64,000 bases of DNA from an uncultured Lachnospiraceae bacterium. GTDB taxonomy: Bacteria; Bacillota; Clostridia; Lachnospirales; Lachnospiraceae. Below are positions 41,400 through 50,207 of this stretch, in pieces (within the stretch, counting starts at the first letter, position 1; every line of letters starts with the position of its first letter). The translations under genes and the position numbers were made by a program. Under the pieces are notes generated by a model, which did not search any database, was not told where the DNA came from, and saw nothing but the letters and a program-made list of their open reading frames with translations. The stretch covers positions 1 to 64,000 of the forward strand of contig ONHG01000019.1 of NCBI GenBank assembly GCA_900317585.1. The letters run 5' to 3'.

Positions 41400-42134
41400 G
41401 TGCTTAAAGCAGAAAATTTAACTTTAAACGTAGATGATGAGGGCGGAAAGAAATGCCTTCTGAACAATATATCATTTCAGGTAGAGGACGGAGAAATGCT
41501 TGTCATTACCGGACCAAACGGAGGTGGAAAATCTACTCTGGCAAAGACCCTGATAGGTATTCAGACACCGGACAGCGGAAAGATTATACTTGACGGACAG
41601 GATATCACAGAGCTTGACATCAATCACAGGGCAAATGCGGGAATAGGCTTTGCATTCCAGCAACCACCGAGATTTAAGGGAATGACAGTCATGAAGCTGC
41701 TTAAGCTTGCCGCAAAGGATGAGCTTTCAGACAAGGAGTGCTGCGACCTTCTCACCGCGGTAGGACTCTGTGCAAAGGATTACATTTACCGCCAGATTGA
41801 CGGCACACTGTCAGGTGGAGAGATGAAGCGAATTGAGATTGCATCAGTGCTTGCCAAGGAGCATTCGCTTTGTATATTTGACGAGCCGGAGGCTGGAATC
41901 GATCTGTGGAGCTTTTCAATGCTCATACAGAAATTTGAGGAAATCCATACTGAGAAAAAGCAGAGCCTCATAGTGATTTCACATCAGGAGAAAATCATTA
42001 ATATGGCAGACCGCATCATGATAATTGATGGCGGAGAAATCAAGAAAATCGGCACAAAGGACGAGGTGCTGCCTTATCTCAATGGTGTACAGAAATGTCA
42101 CAAATGCGTAGAGAGACTGGAGGGAAGAGCATAA
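41400..42134 (+). CDS. sufC: SufC-type Fe-S assembly ATPase
   Basis: A 244-residue ABC ATPase. Walker A is ITGPNGGGKSTLAKTLIG (about 36-53), the Q-loop region is GIGFAFQQPPRFKGMT, the signature is GTLSGGEMKRIEIASVL (about 138-154) and Walker B is CIFDEPEAGIDLWSF, the 'EAGID' being typical of SufC. It powers the SufB/SufD-like scaffold for iron-sulfur cluster assembly. I choose the GTG at 41400 because GAGGTG is six bases upstream; a GTG at 41391 overlaps that site. The stop is one base from the next ATG. Confidence 0.9.
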   Translation: MLKAENLTLNVDDEGGKKCLLNNISFQVEDGEMLVITGPNGGGKSTLAKTLIGIQTPDSGKIILDGQDITELDINHRANAGIGFAFQQPPRFKGMTVMKLLKLAAKDELSDKECCDLLTAVGLCAKDYIYRQIDGTLSGGEMKRIEIASVLAKEHSLCIFDEPEAGIDLWSFSMLIQKFEEIHTEKKQSLIVISHQEKIINMADRIMIIDGGEIKKIGTKDEVLPYLNGVQKCHKCVERLEGRA

Positions 42135-42135
42135 T

Positions 42136-43062
42136 ATGGTAAAGCTTGACAACGTAACAGAGGGCGTATTGGACGTCATAAATGATAATAAATTCAGTCA
42201 GACAGGTGCCTTTAATCTGCGTGAAAACGGCACATCAATCTGCCACGGAGACAGCGAGCATATCAAGATAAAGAAAAAGACGGACAAGCCTGGCATCGAT
42301 ATCTATATTGATGGAAAGACGGACGGAGAGGCTGTCTATATCCCTGTAGTGCTCAGCAAATCAGGCATGACAGACCTTGTATACAACGATTTCTATGTAG
42401 AGGATGGCGCAGATGTAAGGATTGTGGCAGGCTGCGGAATCCACAACAGCGGCTGCAACGAGAGCAGACACGACGGCATCCATACCTTCCATGTAGGCAA
42501 AAATGCGAATGTCAGATATGAGGAAAAGCACTACGGCGAGGGAAACGGAACAGGTGCGAGAGTGCTCAACCCTGTAACAAATATATTTGTGGGTGAGAAT
42601 TCTGTTTTCACACTAGATACAGCACAGATAAAGGGTGTTGATTCTACAGTCCGTGAGACCAATGTGGAGCTTGGAAAGGACGCAAAGCTCTATGTCACAG
42701 AGCGTCTCATGACAGATGGAGAGCAGAAGGCGGAGTCAAATATCGAGGTGCAGTTAAACGGAGAGGATAGCTCTGCGCAGATTATTTCCAGATCCGTAGG
42801 AAAAGGAAATTCTGTCCAGACCTTCCATCCAAATGCCATCGGCAACAGCAAATGCCAGGCTCATATCCAGTGTGATTCTATCATCATGGATCATGCAGAG
42901 GTCGGTTCAATCCCTGAAATCAGGGCAAAAAATATCGATGCGGCTATCATACATGAGGCAGCAATCGGCAGGATAAACGACGAGCAGCTTCTCAAGCTCC
43001 GTACACTCGGACTTACAGAGGAAGAGGCAGAGGAAGTTATCATACAGAATTTCTTAAATTAA
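42136..43062 (+). CDS. Short SufB/SufD-like Fe-S scaffold
   Basis: A 308-residue protein, much shorter than SufB (about 470) and SufD (about 430). It keeps the beta-helix core: VYIPVVLSKSGMTDLVYNDF, VEDGADVRIVAGCGIHNSGC (Cys-rich turn), RHDGIHTFHVGKNANVRYEE, then ISRSVGKGNSVQTFHPNAIG, QCDSIIMDHAEVGSIPEIRA and AAIIHEAAIGRINDEQLLKL, the usual C-terminal end with the 'E A A iG ...' motif. With SufC alone beside it, this matches the minimal two-gene SufCB-type (SMS-like) system described in anaerobes. No SufS, SufU or IscU is adjacent, so the sulfur donor lies elsewhere. Confidence 0.85.
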   Translation: MVKLDNVTEGVLDVINDNKFSQTGAFNLRENGTSICHGDSEHIKIKKKTDKPGIDIYIDGKTDGEAVYIPVVLSKSGMTDLVYNDFYVEDGADVRIVAGCGIHNSGCNESRHDGIHTFHVGKNANVRYEEKHYGEGNGTGARVLNPVTNIFVGENSVFTLDTAQIKGVDSTVRETNVELGKDAKLYVTERLMTDGEQKAESNIEVQLNGEDSSAQIISRSVGKGNSVQTFHPNAIGNSKCQAHIQCDSIIMDHAEVGSIPEIRAKNIDAAIIHEAAIGRINDEQLLKLRTLGLTEEEAEEVIIQNFLN

Positions 43063-43077
43063 ATCAGGCGTAAATAG

Positions 43078-43139
43078 AAACCCCGGAGCATGATATTGAT
43101 ATGCTATCAAAGCATACAATACGCTCCGGGGTTTATTTT
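43078..43139 (+). terminator. Terminator after sufC-sufB pair
   Basis: Perfect 12-bp arms AAACCCCGGAGC / GCTCCGGGGTTT (43078-43089 with 43123-43134) enclose a loop that itself holds AT-rich pairing. A TATTTTA run follows. Confidence 0.85.
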
Positions 43140-43141
43140 AT

Positions 43142-43174
43142 GTTACTGTTCACACCTAACAGTGTGACCAGTAA
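43142..43174. repeat. Repeat family B hairpin
   Basis: GTTACTGTTCACAC ... GTGTGACCAGTAAC. The same stem family occurs at 27526, 57609 and 62994. Confidence 0.75.
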
Positions 43175-43239
43175 CTATTTTACAACGGCAACCGGTTACT
43201 ACAAAAATGCAAATTAGCATAAACTTGTAATTTTGACAT

Positions 43240-43328
43240 AAACAGTAAACAACAGTAAAATAAAATTAAAACAGTAAACAACAGTAAAAGACAGTAAAAC
43301 AGATTCAAAACAGTAAACAACAGTAAAA
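43240..43328. repeat. ACAGTAAA short-repeat block
   Basis: Seven irregular copies of ACAGTAAA spaced 8-20 bases apart in an A-rich stretch. No hairpin or gene. It lies within the 364-bp gap before the U32-like gene. Confidence 0.65.
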
Positions 43329-43426
43329 ATGGGAGACCGATATGCAAAATCCATTTACACTTACATTTGGGAGAAGTATACTAGAGTCTGTTGAGAGTCT
43401 GGTACGGATTAAAATAAGGAGTCAAA

Positions 43427-44338
43427 ATGAAAGCGTATTATCATCTACCGGGATTGTTTGAATTTTATGAATTATACAAAGAATTTCTCCCACTGTACCG
43501 CAAGCACCGGGAATATTTTTATGACTGGTGCGACATAGGCTCAATATACGGTGCACCGGCAGACTGCATATGGGGCGGAGGCCGCGTCGGTTTTGGTGAG
43601 CACGATTCGAAGGAAGTGCTTAAGCTGATGCAGGAATATGGGATATCCGCGAGACTTACCTTTAGCAATTCATTGCTTACAAAGGAGCATCTTCCTGACA
43701 AAAAATGTAACGAACTGTGCAGGATATTTGATATAGGCGGAGATAATGAGCGAAGCAGGGGCTTTGGAAACGGCATAATCATCTACTCAGATATTCTGCT
43801 TGATTACATAAAAGAAAACTACCCTGACTTTTATTTTGTGTCTTCAACCACAAAGGTTCTGACGGATTTTTGTAAATTTGAAAATGAGCTAAACAGAGAG
43901 GAATTCCGCTATGTGGTACCGGATTTCAGGTTGAACAAATCATTTGACAATCTGAAAGCATTATCACAGCATCAAAAGGAAAAAGTAGAATTTTTGTGCA
44001 ATGAGTGCTGCTGGTTTGGCTGCATGGACAGGAAGAAATGCTACGAGACGGTTAGCCGCAAAAATCTGGGTGAGGATTGCCCGGAGCATTACTGCACTGC
44101 ACCTGATGCGGAGCAGGGATATCTCTTTTCGAAGGCGATGGAAAATCCCGGCTTTATCGGAATAGATGATATAAAAAACACTTATCTGCCGATGGGCTTT
44201 AGCAATTTTAAAATAGAGGGCAGAGGGCTTGGAAGTGCCATGGTACTTGAATTTCTGCTCTACTATATGACGAAGCCACAGTATCAGATACATGTCAGAG
44301 AGCACATTTATCTCGATAATATGCTGGATTTATTTTGA
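43427..44338 (+). CDS. U32-like (UbiU/UbiV-related) protein, distant
   Basis: A 303-residue cytoplasmic protein that I place near the peptidase U32 group on three signs. First is a TIM-barrel-like start with FYDWCDIGSIYGAPADCIWG and GGRVGFGEHDSKEVLKLMQE. Second is a cysteine cluster FLCNECCWFGCMDRKKCYE (about 188-206) plus EDCPEHYC, resembling the Fe-S ligands of U32 proteins. Third is a C-terminal YLPMGFSNFKIEGRGLGSA (about 252-270), matching the U32 FKIEGR motif. U32 family proteins act in RNA hydroxylation or ubiquinone-type chemistry; this one is diverged and its role is unknown. RBS AAGGAG precedes the ATG. It stands alone between repeat-rich gaps. Confidence 0.65.
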   Translation: MKAYYHLPGLFEFYELYKEFLPLYRKHREYFYDWCDIGSIYGAPADCIWGGGRVGFGEHDSKEVLKLMQEYGISARLTFSNSLLTKEHLPDKKCNELCRIFDIGGDNERSRGFGNGIIIYSDILLDYIKENYPDFYFVSSTTKVLTDFCKFENELNREEFRYVVPDFRLNKSFDNLKALSQHQKEKVEFLCNECCWFGCMDRKKCYETVSRKNLGEDCPEHYCTAPDAEQGYLFSKAMENPGFIGIDDIKNTYLPMGFSNFKIEGRGLGSAMVLEFLLYYMTKPQYQIHVREHIYLDNMLDLF

Positions 44339-44399
44339 AATATAAAAACTATTATTTTTTTAAGATTATTTGCATTATAATGTAAATAATATGATTAAA

Positions 44400-44484
44400 G
44401 GGTCAAAAGGTATCATCGATGCATGCTTGCATGCAATTCGATGTATACCTTTTGACCCACACTACACCGAGAAAGTAGCAATTT
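44400..44484. repeat. Repeat family C, copy 1
   Basis: Long hairpin GGGTCAAAAGGTAT / ATACCTTTTGACCC (44400-44413 with 44445-44458), with inner CATCG / CGATG and GCATGC / GCATGC palindromes, followed by ACTACACCGAGAAAGTAGCAATTT. The second copy is at 54657. Confidence 0.8.
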
Positions 44485-44523
44485 ACTATACATTAACGAT
44501 AACAGGAAGGATGATTCTCAAAA

Positions 44524-44994
44524 ATGAATATTAGAAGAGCACACGAAAAAGACATACCAAGACTTATAGAATTGTTAGAGCAGGTGCTTCAGATCCATGC
44601 CGATATCAGACCGGATATTTTTATCCCGGGAACGACAAAATATACAAATGAAGAGCTTGCAGAAATGATAAAGGACGATACAAAGCCGATATATGTTGCG
44701 GCAGATGATGACGATGTATGCATGGGATATGCATTCTGTCAGATAAGACAGCAGCCGTTTTCTAACAATATGGTGCCGTTTACATCACTTTTCATAGATG
44801 ATCTGTGTGTAGATGCAAAGACCAGAGGACAGCATATCGGAGAGCAGCTTTTTGAATATGTCAAGAATGAGGCAAAGCATCTCGGCTGCTACGAGGTCAC
44901 TCTCAATGTATGGAGCGGAAACACATCTGCTGAGAAATTTTATGAGAAGATGGGGCTTAAGACAAAGGAACGCCAGATGGAGTATATTTTATAG
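44524..44994 (+). CDS. GNAT-family N-acetyltransferase
   Basis: A 156-residue acetyltransferase. It shows MNIRRAHEKDIPRLIELLEQ (N-terminal strand-helix), FIDDLCVDAKTRGQHIGEQL (acetyl-CoA binding V.....RG..IG..L, about 96-115), YVKNEAKHLGCYEVTLNVW, and the end GNTSAEKFYEKMGLKTKERQ. The substrate is unknown; resemblance to small-molecule or ribosomal-protein acetylases is too general. The RBS AGGAAGGA is well upstream of the ATG. Confidence 0.93.
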   Translation: MNIRRAHEKDIPRLIELLEQVLQIHADIRPDIFIPGTTKYTNEELAEMIKDDTKPIYVAADDDDVCMGYAFCQIRQQPFSNNMVPFTSLFIDDLCVDAKTRGQHIGEQLFEYVKNEAKHLGCYEVTLNVWSGNTSAEKFYEKMGLKTKERQMEYIL

Positions 44995-45006
44995 AAAACC
45001 AGAATG

Positions 45007-45048
45007 CCGACTAATCTAAAATCAGACTTTAGATTAGTCGGTGTTTTT
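45007..45048 (+). terminator. Rho-independent terminator
   Basis: Fourteen-bp arms CCGACTAATCTAAA / TTTAGATTAGTCGG, seven-base loop, T run. It ends the acetyltransferase gene. Confidence 0.92.
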
Positions 45049-45430
45049 GATTGATTAGAGCGCAGAGGATCTTGAAGTTGATAGAGTAGAATAAAAGGCT
45101 TGTGATATGAAAGCCAGGATACTATTATGCCACATAATGCCATCCACGTTATCTGCATATACATGAAACTATGACAAGTATTGCAGGATCTGAGTTATTA
45201 GGAAAGTATAAATCGGTATATGATAAGGCCACACTGACAAATCAAACTGAAATTCAAACACAGCACAAGCAATTCAGGAGTCATGACCTGAGTTGTGGTC
45301 CGTGCATCCGAGTGAGGTGGCAATTTAATAGATTTTATTAAGAAAGTAGGACTAAATTAGCATAATGTTCAATAGCTATAGGTTGATAGCATAGTAGGAA
45401 GGACTTGGGGAGCTGTAATCTCTAAAACTT
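45049..45430. other. Gene-free stretch, 380 bp
   Basis: Stop-rich in all frames and no RBS-start pair. I see no repeat beyond short A-runs. It leads into the minisatellite, and the whole 45.0-46.3 kb interval looks like decayed accessory DNA. Confidence 0.5.
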
Positions 45431-45810
45431 CAAAAACAGCACCCAAATCCAGCCCAAAAGCCTGGGAAAATCCGAAAAAAAGTAGCTGAAACTGCAGAAA
45501 ACCCAAAAACAGCACCCAAATCCAGCCCAAAAGCCTGGGAAAATCCGAGAAAAAGTAGCTGAAACTGCAGAAATCCCAAAAACAGCACCCAAAACCCAGC
45601 AAAATATCCGGAAAAGACCAGGCAAATAGTAGCTGAAACTGCAGAAATCCCAAAAACAGCACCCAAAACCCAGCAAAATATCCGGAAAAGACCAGACAAA
45701 AAGTAGCTGAAACTGCAGAAATCCCAAAAACAGCACCCCAAAACCCAGCAAAATGTCCGGAAAAGACCAGGCAAAAAGTAGCTGAAATCAGTATAAACCC
45801 CAAAACAGCT
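45431..45810. repeat. Minisatellite of about five 73-74 bp tandem units
   Basis: The anchor CAAAAACAGC starts at 45431, 45504, 45577, 45651 and 45725, with a shorter last copy at 45801. Two unit types exist: the first two contain CCAGCCCAAAAGCCTGGG, the last three CCCAGCAAAATATCCGG. All share AGTAGCTGAAACTGCAGAAA. As 73 and 74 are not multiples of three, the same peptide (GISAVSATFC and variants) appears in all three minus frames, which argues against coding. It is not a CRISPR: there are no unique spacers. Confidence 0.85.
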
Positions 45811-45888
45811 CAAAAATAAAGCCTGTTTTTTATATTTAAATCGTGCTTTCAAACAAATGGAGACCATAATCTCCGCTTTTGAATAAAA

Positions 45889-46271
45889 ATGGGAAAAGGA
45901 ATTGTAGAGCAGTTAAGTCTCTATTTACAAAATGAATTTCCAGCAATTTCGGATTTGTACTATGGAGACATCATGTGGAAACAGTAAAAGATGCTTATGA
46001 TTTCGGTTTTGTATCACTTTCTGTAGGATATGATGAGGAAGAGTTGGAAGATGCATTAGAGCAGAATATTACATGCTTCTTGTTAGAGCATGGATTAGGG
46101 TTTGCCTTTATAGTAAGACAGAAAGAGATTATCGTCGCTGTTAAAACAAGAAAAATAGATATGCTTTTTTATCATATTAAGCTTTGCTGTTATGTTGTTG
46201 TTGGTCCTTTAAACATACAATTTATTTTAAAATGTATGTTGACAAACACAAAAAGGAGTGATAAACTTTAA
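45889..46271 (+). pseudogene. Remnant of a DUF1016 (YhcG-like) nuclease gene
   Basis: The first piece reads MGKGIVEQLSLYLQNEFPAI and stops at 45987. A second, in another frame from 45975, reads VKDAYDFGFVSLSVGYDEEE, LEDALEQNITCFLLEHGLGF, AFIVRQKEIIVAV and KIDMLFYHIKLCCYVVV. The latter is the PD-(D/E)XK core of DUF1016 proteins, in which IDMLFYH aligns with the 'iDLlfyh..l...v..elK' strand. Frames differ and about 120 residues between the pieces are missing. The catalytic Lys strand ends ...VVVGPLN, so the enzyme is dead. The trp promoter lies in its tail. Confidence 0.75.
46239..46267 (+). promoter_or_regulatory. Promoter candidate of the trp operon
   Basis: TTGACA at 46239-46244, 17 bases, TAAACT at 46262-46267, about 60 bases before the T-box RNA. 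It overlaps the end of the YhcG remnant. Confidence 0.6.
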
Positions 46272-46329
46272 ACAAATTTAGCGAGATAAAGCATTAAATC
46301 GTTAAAGAAATTCAAACAGTATAAAAGTT

Positions 46330-46640
46330 TGCACAATTAAATAAATTGTAAACCGTTGAAGCGGAGATAACGGCAATGATGCCCTTACAGAGAGCCTGTG
46401 GTGCTGAGAATCAGGTGTGAAACAAGTTGTCAAATGGACCGCTGAGGGCGCAGTCAAATGGATTTATTTTTCATCCAGATATCCAGAGTATTCTGCGACG
46501 TGAGGGCATACGTCATTTGTCCGGGATATGTTGGTATCCTGCCAAGCGCACGAGCTTTATCGTGAATTCAAGGTGGCACCGCGGATAGTTAAGATTATTC
46601 GTCCTTGACAGAACTAAAATTCTGTCAGGGGCGTTTTTTA
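46330..46640 (+). promoter_or_regulatory. Tryptophan T-box leader
   Basis: A T-box riboswitch. Stem I opens AGCGGAGATAACGGCAATGA, where AGCGG (46360-46364) pairs with CCGCT (46439-46443). The specifier UGG (Trp, 46435-46437) is followed by the expected A before that closing stem, and AGAGAG and GCTGAG loop elements are present. The antiterminator carries AAGGTGGCACCGCGG (46570-46584), the tRNA-acceptor-binding T-box. The terminator is CCTTGACAGAA / TTCTGTCAGGGG with six T (46603-46640). Uncharged tRNA-Trp lets transcription run into trpE. Confidence 0.93.
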
Positions 46641-46657
46641 GTGAACAAAGAGGTACA

Positions 46658-46840
46658 ATGGAGTTTGCAAGTCTGCATGCTCGCATGCAAGCTTGCGAAC
46701 GAACATTGGACTGCACAACATAAAGCGAGAATTGTAGCAGCGCAAGCTGCACAGAAGCCTTGAAGAGGCAAATTCGAGCTGTATGTTGGACGTTTGTTCA
46801 CCGCAGAAAATCAAAGCTGTATGTTGGACGTTTTGTTCAC
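46658..46840 (+). repeat. Structured insert between T-box and trpE
   Basis: A hairpin CAATG..GTTTGCAAG..GCATGC / GCATGC..CTTGCGAAC..CATTG (46658-46709) is followed by GCAGC / GCTGC and two direct repeats AGCTGTATGTTGGACGTTT(T)GTTCAC (46777-46801 and 46815-46840). The RNA could add a second control layer or be a repeat insertion. Confidence 0.55.
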
Positions 46841-46867
46841 ACAAACACAAAATTTGGAGGTAAGCAT

Positions 46868-48334
46868 ATGAAAATTTCACCTACACTGACCGAAGTTAAA
46901 GAAATAGCAAAAACCGGGAAGTATGACATTCTCCCTGTAAGCTGTGAGATATTATCAGATTTTATAACACCTATAGAGGCTATGAGGATTCTGCAGAATG
47001 TTTCAACACATTGTTATCTGCTTGAATCAGCACAGGCCAATGAAGCCTGGGGAAGATATACATTTTTAGGATATGATCCAAAGCTTGAGATTAACTGCAT
47101 AGATGGTCACATGAAACTTGGAAAGCTTTCGGTGGAGACGGAAAATCCTTCAGAGTACATCAGACAGATTCTTTCAGAGTACAAGAGTCCGAAATTTGAT
47201 TATCTGCCTTCATTTACAGGTGGCCTTGTAGGTTATTTTTCGTATGATTATCTGGGCTACAAGGAGAAAAGCATCAGAGGAAAAGCAAGGGACACAGAGG
47301 ATTTTAAGGATGTTGATCTGATGCTTTTTGATAAGGTAATAGCATTTGACAATCTGTGCCAAAAGATAATACTAATCGCAAATATGTCACTTGATGCTCC
47401 GGAAACAGGCTACAACAAAGCGATTGTTGAGCTAAAGCAGCTTAAGGAGCTTCTGATGCACGGAGAGAAAAAACAGAATATGGGTGGCAAGCTGCTGGGC
47501 GATGTCACACCGCTTTTTGACAAGGAGCAGTATTGTGAGATGGTCGAGAAGGCAAAGCACCATATCAAAGAGGGGGATATTTTCCAGATAGTTTTATCTA
47601 ACAGATTGAGCGCACCGTTTGAGGGAAGCCTTTTTGATACCTACCGCGTGCTTCGAACGATAAATCCTTCGCCGTACATGTTTTATTTTTCGGGAACCGA
47701 TGTGGAGGTTGCGGGAGCATCTCCGGAGACACTTGTGAAGCTTGAAAATGGAGTGCTTCACACATTCCCGCTGGCAGGCACGAGGCCGAGAGGTGCCACA
47801 GCAGAGGAGGACAAAAAGCTTGAGGAAGGGTTACTTAAGGACGAAAAAGAGCTCGCAGAGCACAATATGCTGGTGGACCTTGGAAGAAATGACCTCGGAA
47901 AGGTAAGTAAATTCGGAAGTGTACAGGTAGAAAAGCTTCATTCCATAGAGCGATATTCACATGTGATGCATATAGGCTCGACAGTGCGTGGAGAGATAAG
48001 AGAAGAGTACGACGCACTCGATGCAATTGAGGCCGTGCTCCCGGCAGGAACACTTTCAGGAGCACCAAAAATCAGAGCGTGTCAGCTTATCGGAGAGCTT
48101 GAGGACAACAAGCGAGGCATTTACGGTGGCGCGATTGGATATATAGATTTTACAGGAAATATGGACACATGTATTGCAATCCGTATTGCCTACAAGAAAA
48201 ACGGCAAGGTTTTCGTGAGAAGCGGAGCGGGAATCGTTGCGGATTCAGATCCTGAGAAGGAATTTCAGGAGTGCATAAACAAGGCAAAGGCTTCTCTTAA
48301 GGCACTGGAAGTCTCACAGGAGGTGGAAGAATGA
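46868..48334 (+). CDS. trpE: Anthranilate synthase component I
   Basis: A 488-residue chorismate-using enzyme, first step of tryptophan synthesis. Domain signs are an N-terminal Trp-feedback region with [20 protein letters not shown] (LLES), then [54 protein letters not shown] and [34 protein letters not shown]. The LLES segment is the tryptophan-inhibition site. I choose the ATG at 46868 with GGAGG nine bases upstream; longer frames run through the leader and are unlikely. The stop overlaps trpG by four bases (ATGA). It is controlled by the T-box. Confidence 0.96.
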   Translation: MKISPTLTEVKEIAKTGKYDILPVSCEILSDFITPIEAMRILQNVSTHCYLLESAQANEAWGRYTFLGYDPKLEINCIDGHMKLGKLSVETENPSEYIRQILSEYKSPKFDYLPSFTGGLVGYFSYDYLGYKEKSIRGKARDTEDFKDVDLMLFDKVIAFDNLCQKIILIANMSLDAPETGYNKAIVELKQLKELLMHGEKKQNMGGKLLGDVTPLFDKEQYCEMVEKAKHHIKEGDIFQIVLSNRLSAPFEGSLFDTYRVLRTINPSPYMFYFSGTDVEVAGASPETLVKLENGVLHTFPLAGTRPRGATAEEDKKLEEGLLKDEKELAEHNMLVDLGRNDLGKVSKFGSVQVEKLHSIERYSHVMHIGSTVRGEIREEYDALDAIEAVLPAGTLSGAPKIRACQLIGELEDNKRGIYGGAIGYIDFTGNMDTCIAIRIAYKKNGKVFVRSGAGIVADSDPEKEFQECINKAKASLKALEVSQEVEE

Positions 48335-48897
48335 TTTTACTGATTGATAACTACGACAGCTTTTCCTACAATCTGTATCAGCTAATCGGCGAGATAGAGC
48401 CTGATATCAGAGTAATCAGAAATGATGAGATGACGGTTGAAGAGATTAGGGCTTTAAAGCCTGACCGCATCATATTATCACCGGGACCGGGAAGGCCTGA
48501 GGATGCGGGCGTGATAATAGCTGTGGCAAAGGAGCTTGGAAAGGAAATCCCAATCCTTGGCGTGTGCCTCGGCCATCAGGCAATATGTGCAGCATACGGT
48601 GCGACAGTTACATATGCAAAGGAGCTCATGCACGGAAAGCAATCGGATGCATCGTTTGACACAGAAAGCCTTTTATTCAAGGGTTGCCCCAAAAAAGCAA
48701 AAGTAGCACGTTACCATTCGCTTGCTGCAGATGCGGACACAATGCCTGATTGCCTAAAGATTACAGCCACTACAGATGATGGTGAGATCATGGCTGTTGA
48801 GCACAAGGAATATCCGATATACGGTGTGCAGTTTCACCCGGAGTCAATCATGACACCGGACGGAAAGCAGATGCTTAGTAATTTTATCAAAGCTTAA
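48331..48897 (+). CDS. trpG: Anthranilate synthase component II (glutamine amidotransferase)
   Basis: A 188-residue class I amidotransferase that feeds ammonia to TrpE. The catalytic Cys is in GVCLGHQAICAAYGA (about 77-91), the oxyanion/active-site strand is ILSPGPGRPEDAG, and the His/Glu pair is YGVQFHPESIMT (about 167-178). It may double as PabA, since such proteins often serve both pathways. The ATG lies inside the trpE stop (ATGA), so the two are translationally coupled. Confidence 0.96.
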   Translation: MILLIDNYDSFSYNLYQLIGEIEPDIRVIRNDEMTVEEIRALKPDRIILSPGPGRPEDAGVIIAVAKELGKEIPILGVCLGHQAICAAYGATVTYAKELMHGKQSDASFDTESLLFKGCPKKAKVARYHSLAADADTMPDCLKITATTDDGEIMAVEHKEYPIYGVQFHPESIMTPDGKQMLSNFIKA

Positions 48898-49017
48898 TTG
48901 AAAATTGCAGCGTTTAATGAATTTATATATTAGTTGTTGAATTGAAAACAAATAGCAGAATAAAATCATAAACAAAATTATAAACGAAATATCATCGGAA
49001 TACAGGAGGACATAATC

Positions 49018-50034
49018 ATGATAAAAGAAGCCATAGTAAAAATCGTAAACAAAGAAGACCTCACATATGATGAGGCGTATGCAGTGATGAATGAGATCAT
49101 GGGCGGTGAGACAACGCCAACCCAGAATGCAGCTTTTCTTTCAGCTCTTTCCACAAAGAGCGCAAAGGCTGAGACAACAGACGAAATCGCAGGCTGTGCA
49201 GCAGCCATGAGAGAGCATGCGGTACAGGTGAAAACAGGTATGGATGTGTTCGAAATCGTAGGAACAGGCGGAGACAATGCACAGAGCTTCAACATTTCAA
49301 CAACCTCAGCACTTGTTGCAGCAGCAGGTGGCATGAAGGTGGCAAAGCACGGAAACAGGGCAGCCTCTTCATTATGCGGCACAGCAGACTGCCTTGAGGC
49401 GCTCGGCGTCAACATAGACCAGAGCCCTGAGAAATGTGTAGAGCTTTTAAATAAAGTCGGCATGTGCTTCTTCTTTGCACAGAAATATCATACATCAATG
49501 AAATATGTCGGACCTATCAGAAAAGAGCTTGGTTTTAGAACCGTATTCAATATTTTAGGACCGCTCACAAATCCGGGTTCACCGGCCATGCAGCTTCTGG
49601 GAGTGTATGATGAGTATCTTGTAGAGCCGCTTGCACAGGTACTTGTAAGCCTCGGAGTAAAGCGCGGAATGGTCGTCTATGGCATGGATAAGCTAGATGA
49701 GATTTCCATGAGCGCACCGACCAAGGTATGCGAGATAAAGGACGGATGGTTCAGAAGCACAGTAATCTCACCGGAGGATTTCGGTTTTGAGCGCTGTACA
49801 AAGGAGGATTTAAAGGGCGGTACACCTGAGGAAAATGCAAAAATCGTACGTGATGTCTTAGGCGGACAGAAGGGCCATAAGAGAAATGCAGTACTCATGA
49901 ACGCAGGCGCATCACTTTATATAGGAGGAAAGGCCGACAGCATGAAAGATGGTATCGAGCTTGCAGCAGAAATCATTGATTCAGGAAAAGCACTTGAAAC
50001 ACTCGATAAGCTCATCGAGGTAAGCAACAGCTAG
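49018..50034 (+). CDS. trpD: Anthranilate phosphoribosyltransferase
   Basis: A 338-residue enzyme that joins anthranilate to PRPP. The glycine loop is [20 protein letters not shown] (about 78-97), the PRPP/Mg site is [20 protein letters not shown], then [37 protein letters not shown] and the second metal motif [17 protein letters not shown]. Length is normal. RBS AGGAGG. A 120-bp gap after trpG has no obvious terminator, so it is likely in the same transcript. Confidence 0.97.
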   Translation: MIKEAIVKIVNKEDLTYDEAYAVMNEIMGGETTPTQNAAFLSALSTKSAKAETTDEIAGCAAAMREHAVQVKTGMDVFEIVGTGGDNAQSFNISTTSALVAAAGGMKVAKHGNRAASSLCGTADCLEALGVNIDQSPEKCVELLNKVGMCFFFAQKYHTSMKYVGPIRKELGFRTVFNILGPLTNPGSPAMQLLGVYDEYLVEPLAQVLVSLGVKRGMVVYGMDKLDEISMSAPTKVCEIKDGWFRSTVISPEDFGFERCTKEDLKGGTPEENAKIVRDVLGGQKGHKRNAVLMNAGASLYIGGKADSMKDGIELAAEIIDSGKALETLDKLIEVSNS

Positions 50035-50207
50035 TACAGCGAAAATTAAGTTGTTGATACATTGAGCGAGGATGCGGTTTCGAGAGTGCATGTCAAAAAA
50101 CGCAGGCGTAGCGGGCTACGTCAAGGCTATCGGAATCGCAGACCGGTCAATATATCAATTACTTATTATTCGCTGTACTAGGCACATAAAACAGGAAAGG
50201 ATAAGCG
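50035..50207. other. Spacer between trpD and trpC
   Basis: 173 bp without a gene. A stem GCGTAGC / GCTACGT (about 50104-50120) and a longer GC-rich segment suggest RNA structure. Near 50163-50182 is a string akin to the hairpin at 40401. No promoter of good quality is seen. Confidence 0.45.

Noticed and set aside
45431-45810. Tandem array as a possible CRISPR
   Set aside because: The whole unit repeats with no unique spacers, no palindromic repeat of about 30 bp, and no cas genes.
45369-45867. Three overlapping minus-strand frames of 109-145 codons rich in Phe, Gly and Cys
   Set aside because: They are three frames of the same 73-74 bp repeat; none has an RBS or family match. Called a minisatellite.
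46659-46724. 22-codon open frame starting MEFASLHARMQ before trpE as a trp leader peptide
   Set aside because: Contains no tryptophan codons and regulation is already explained by the T-box.
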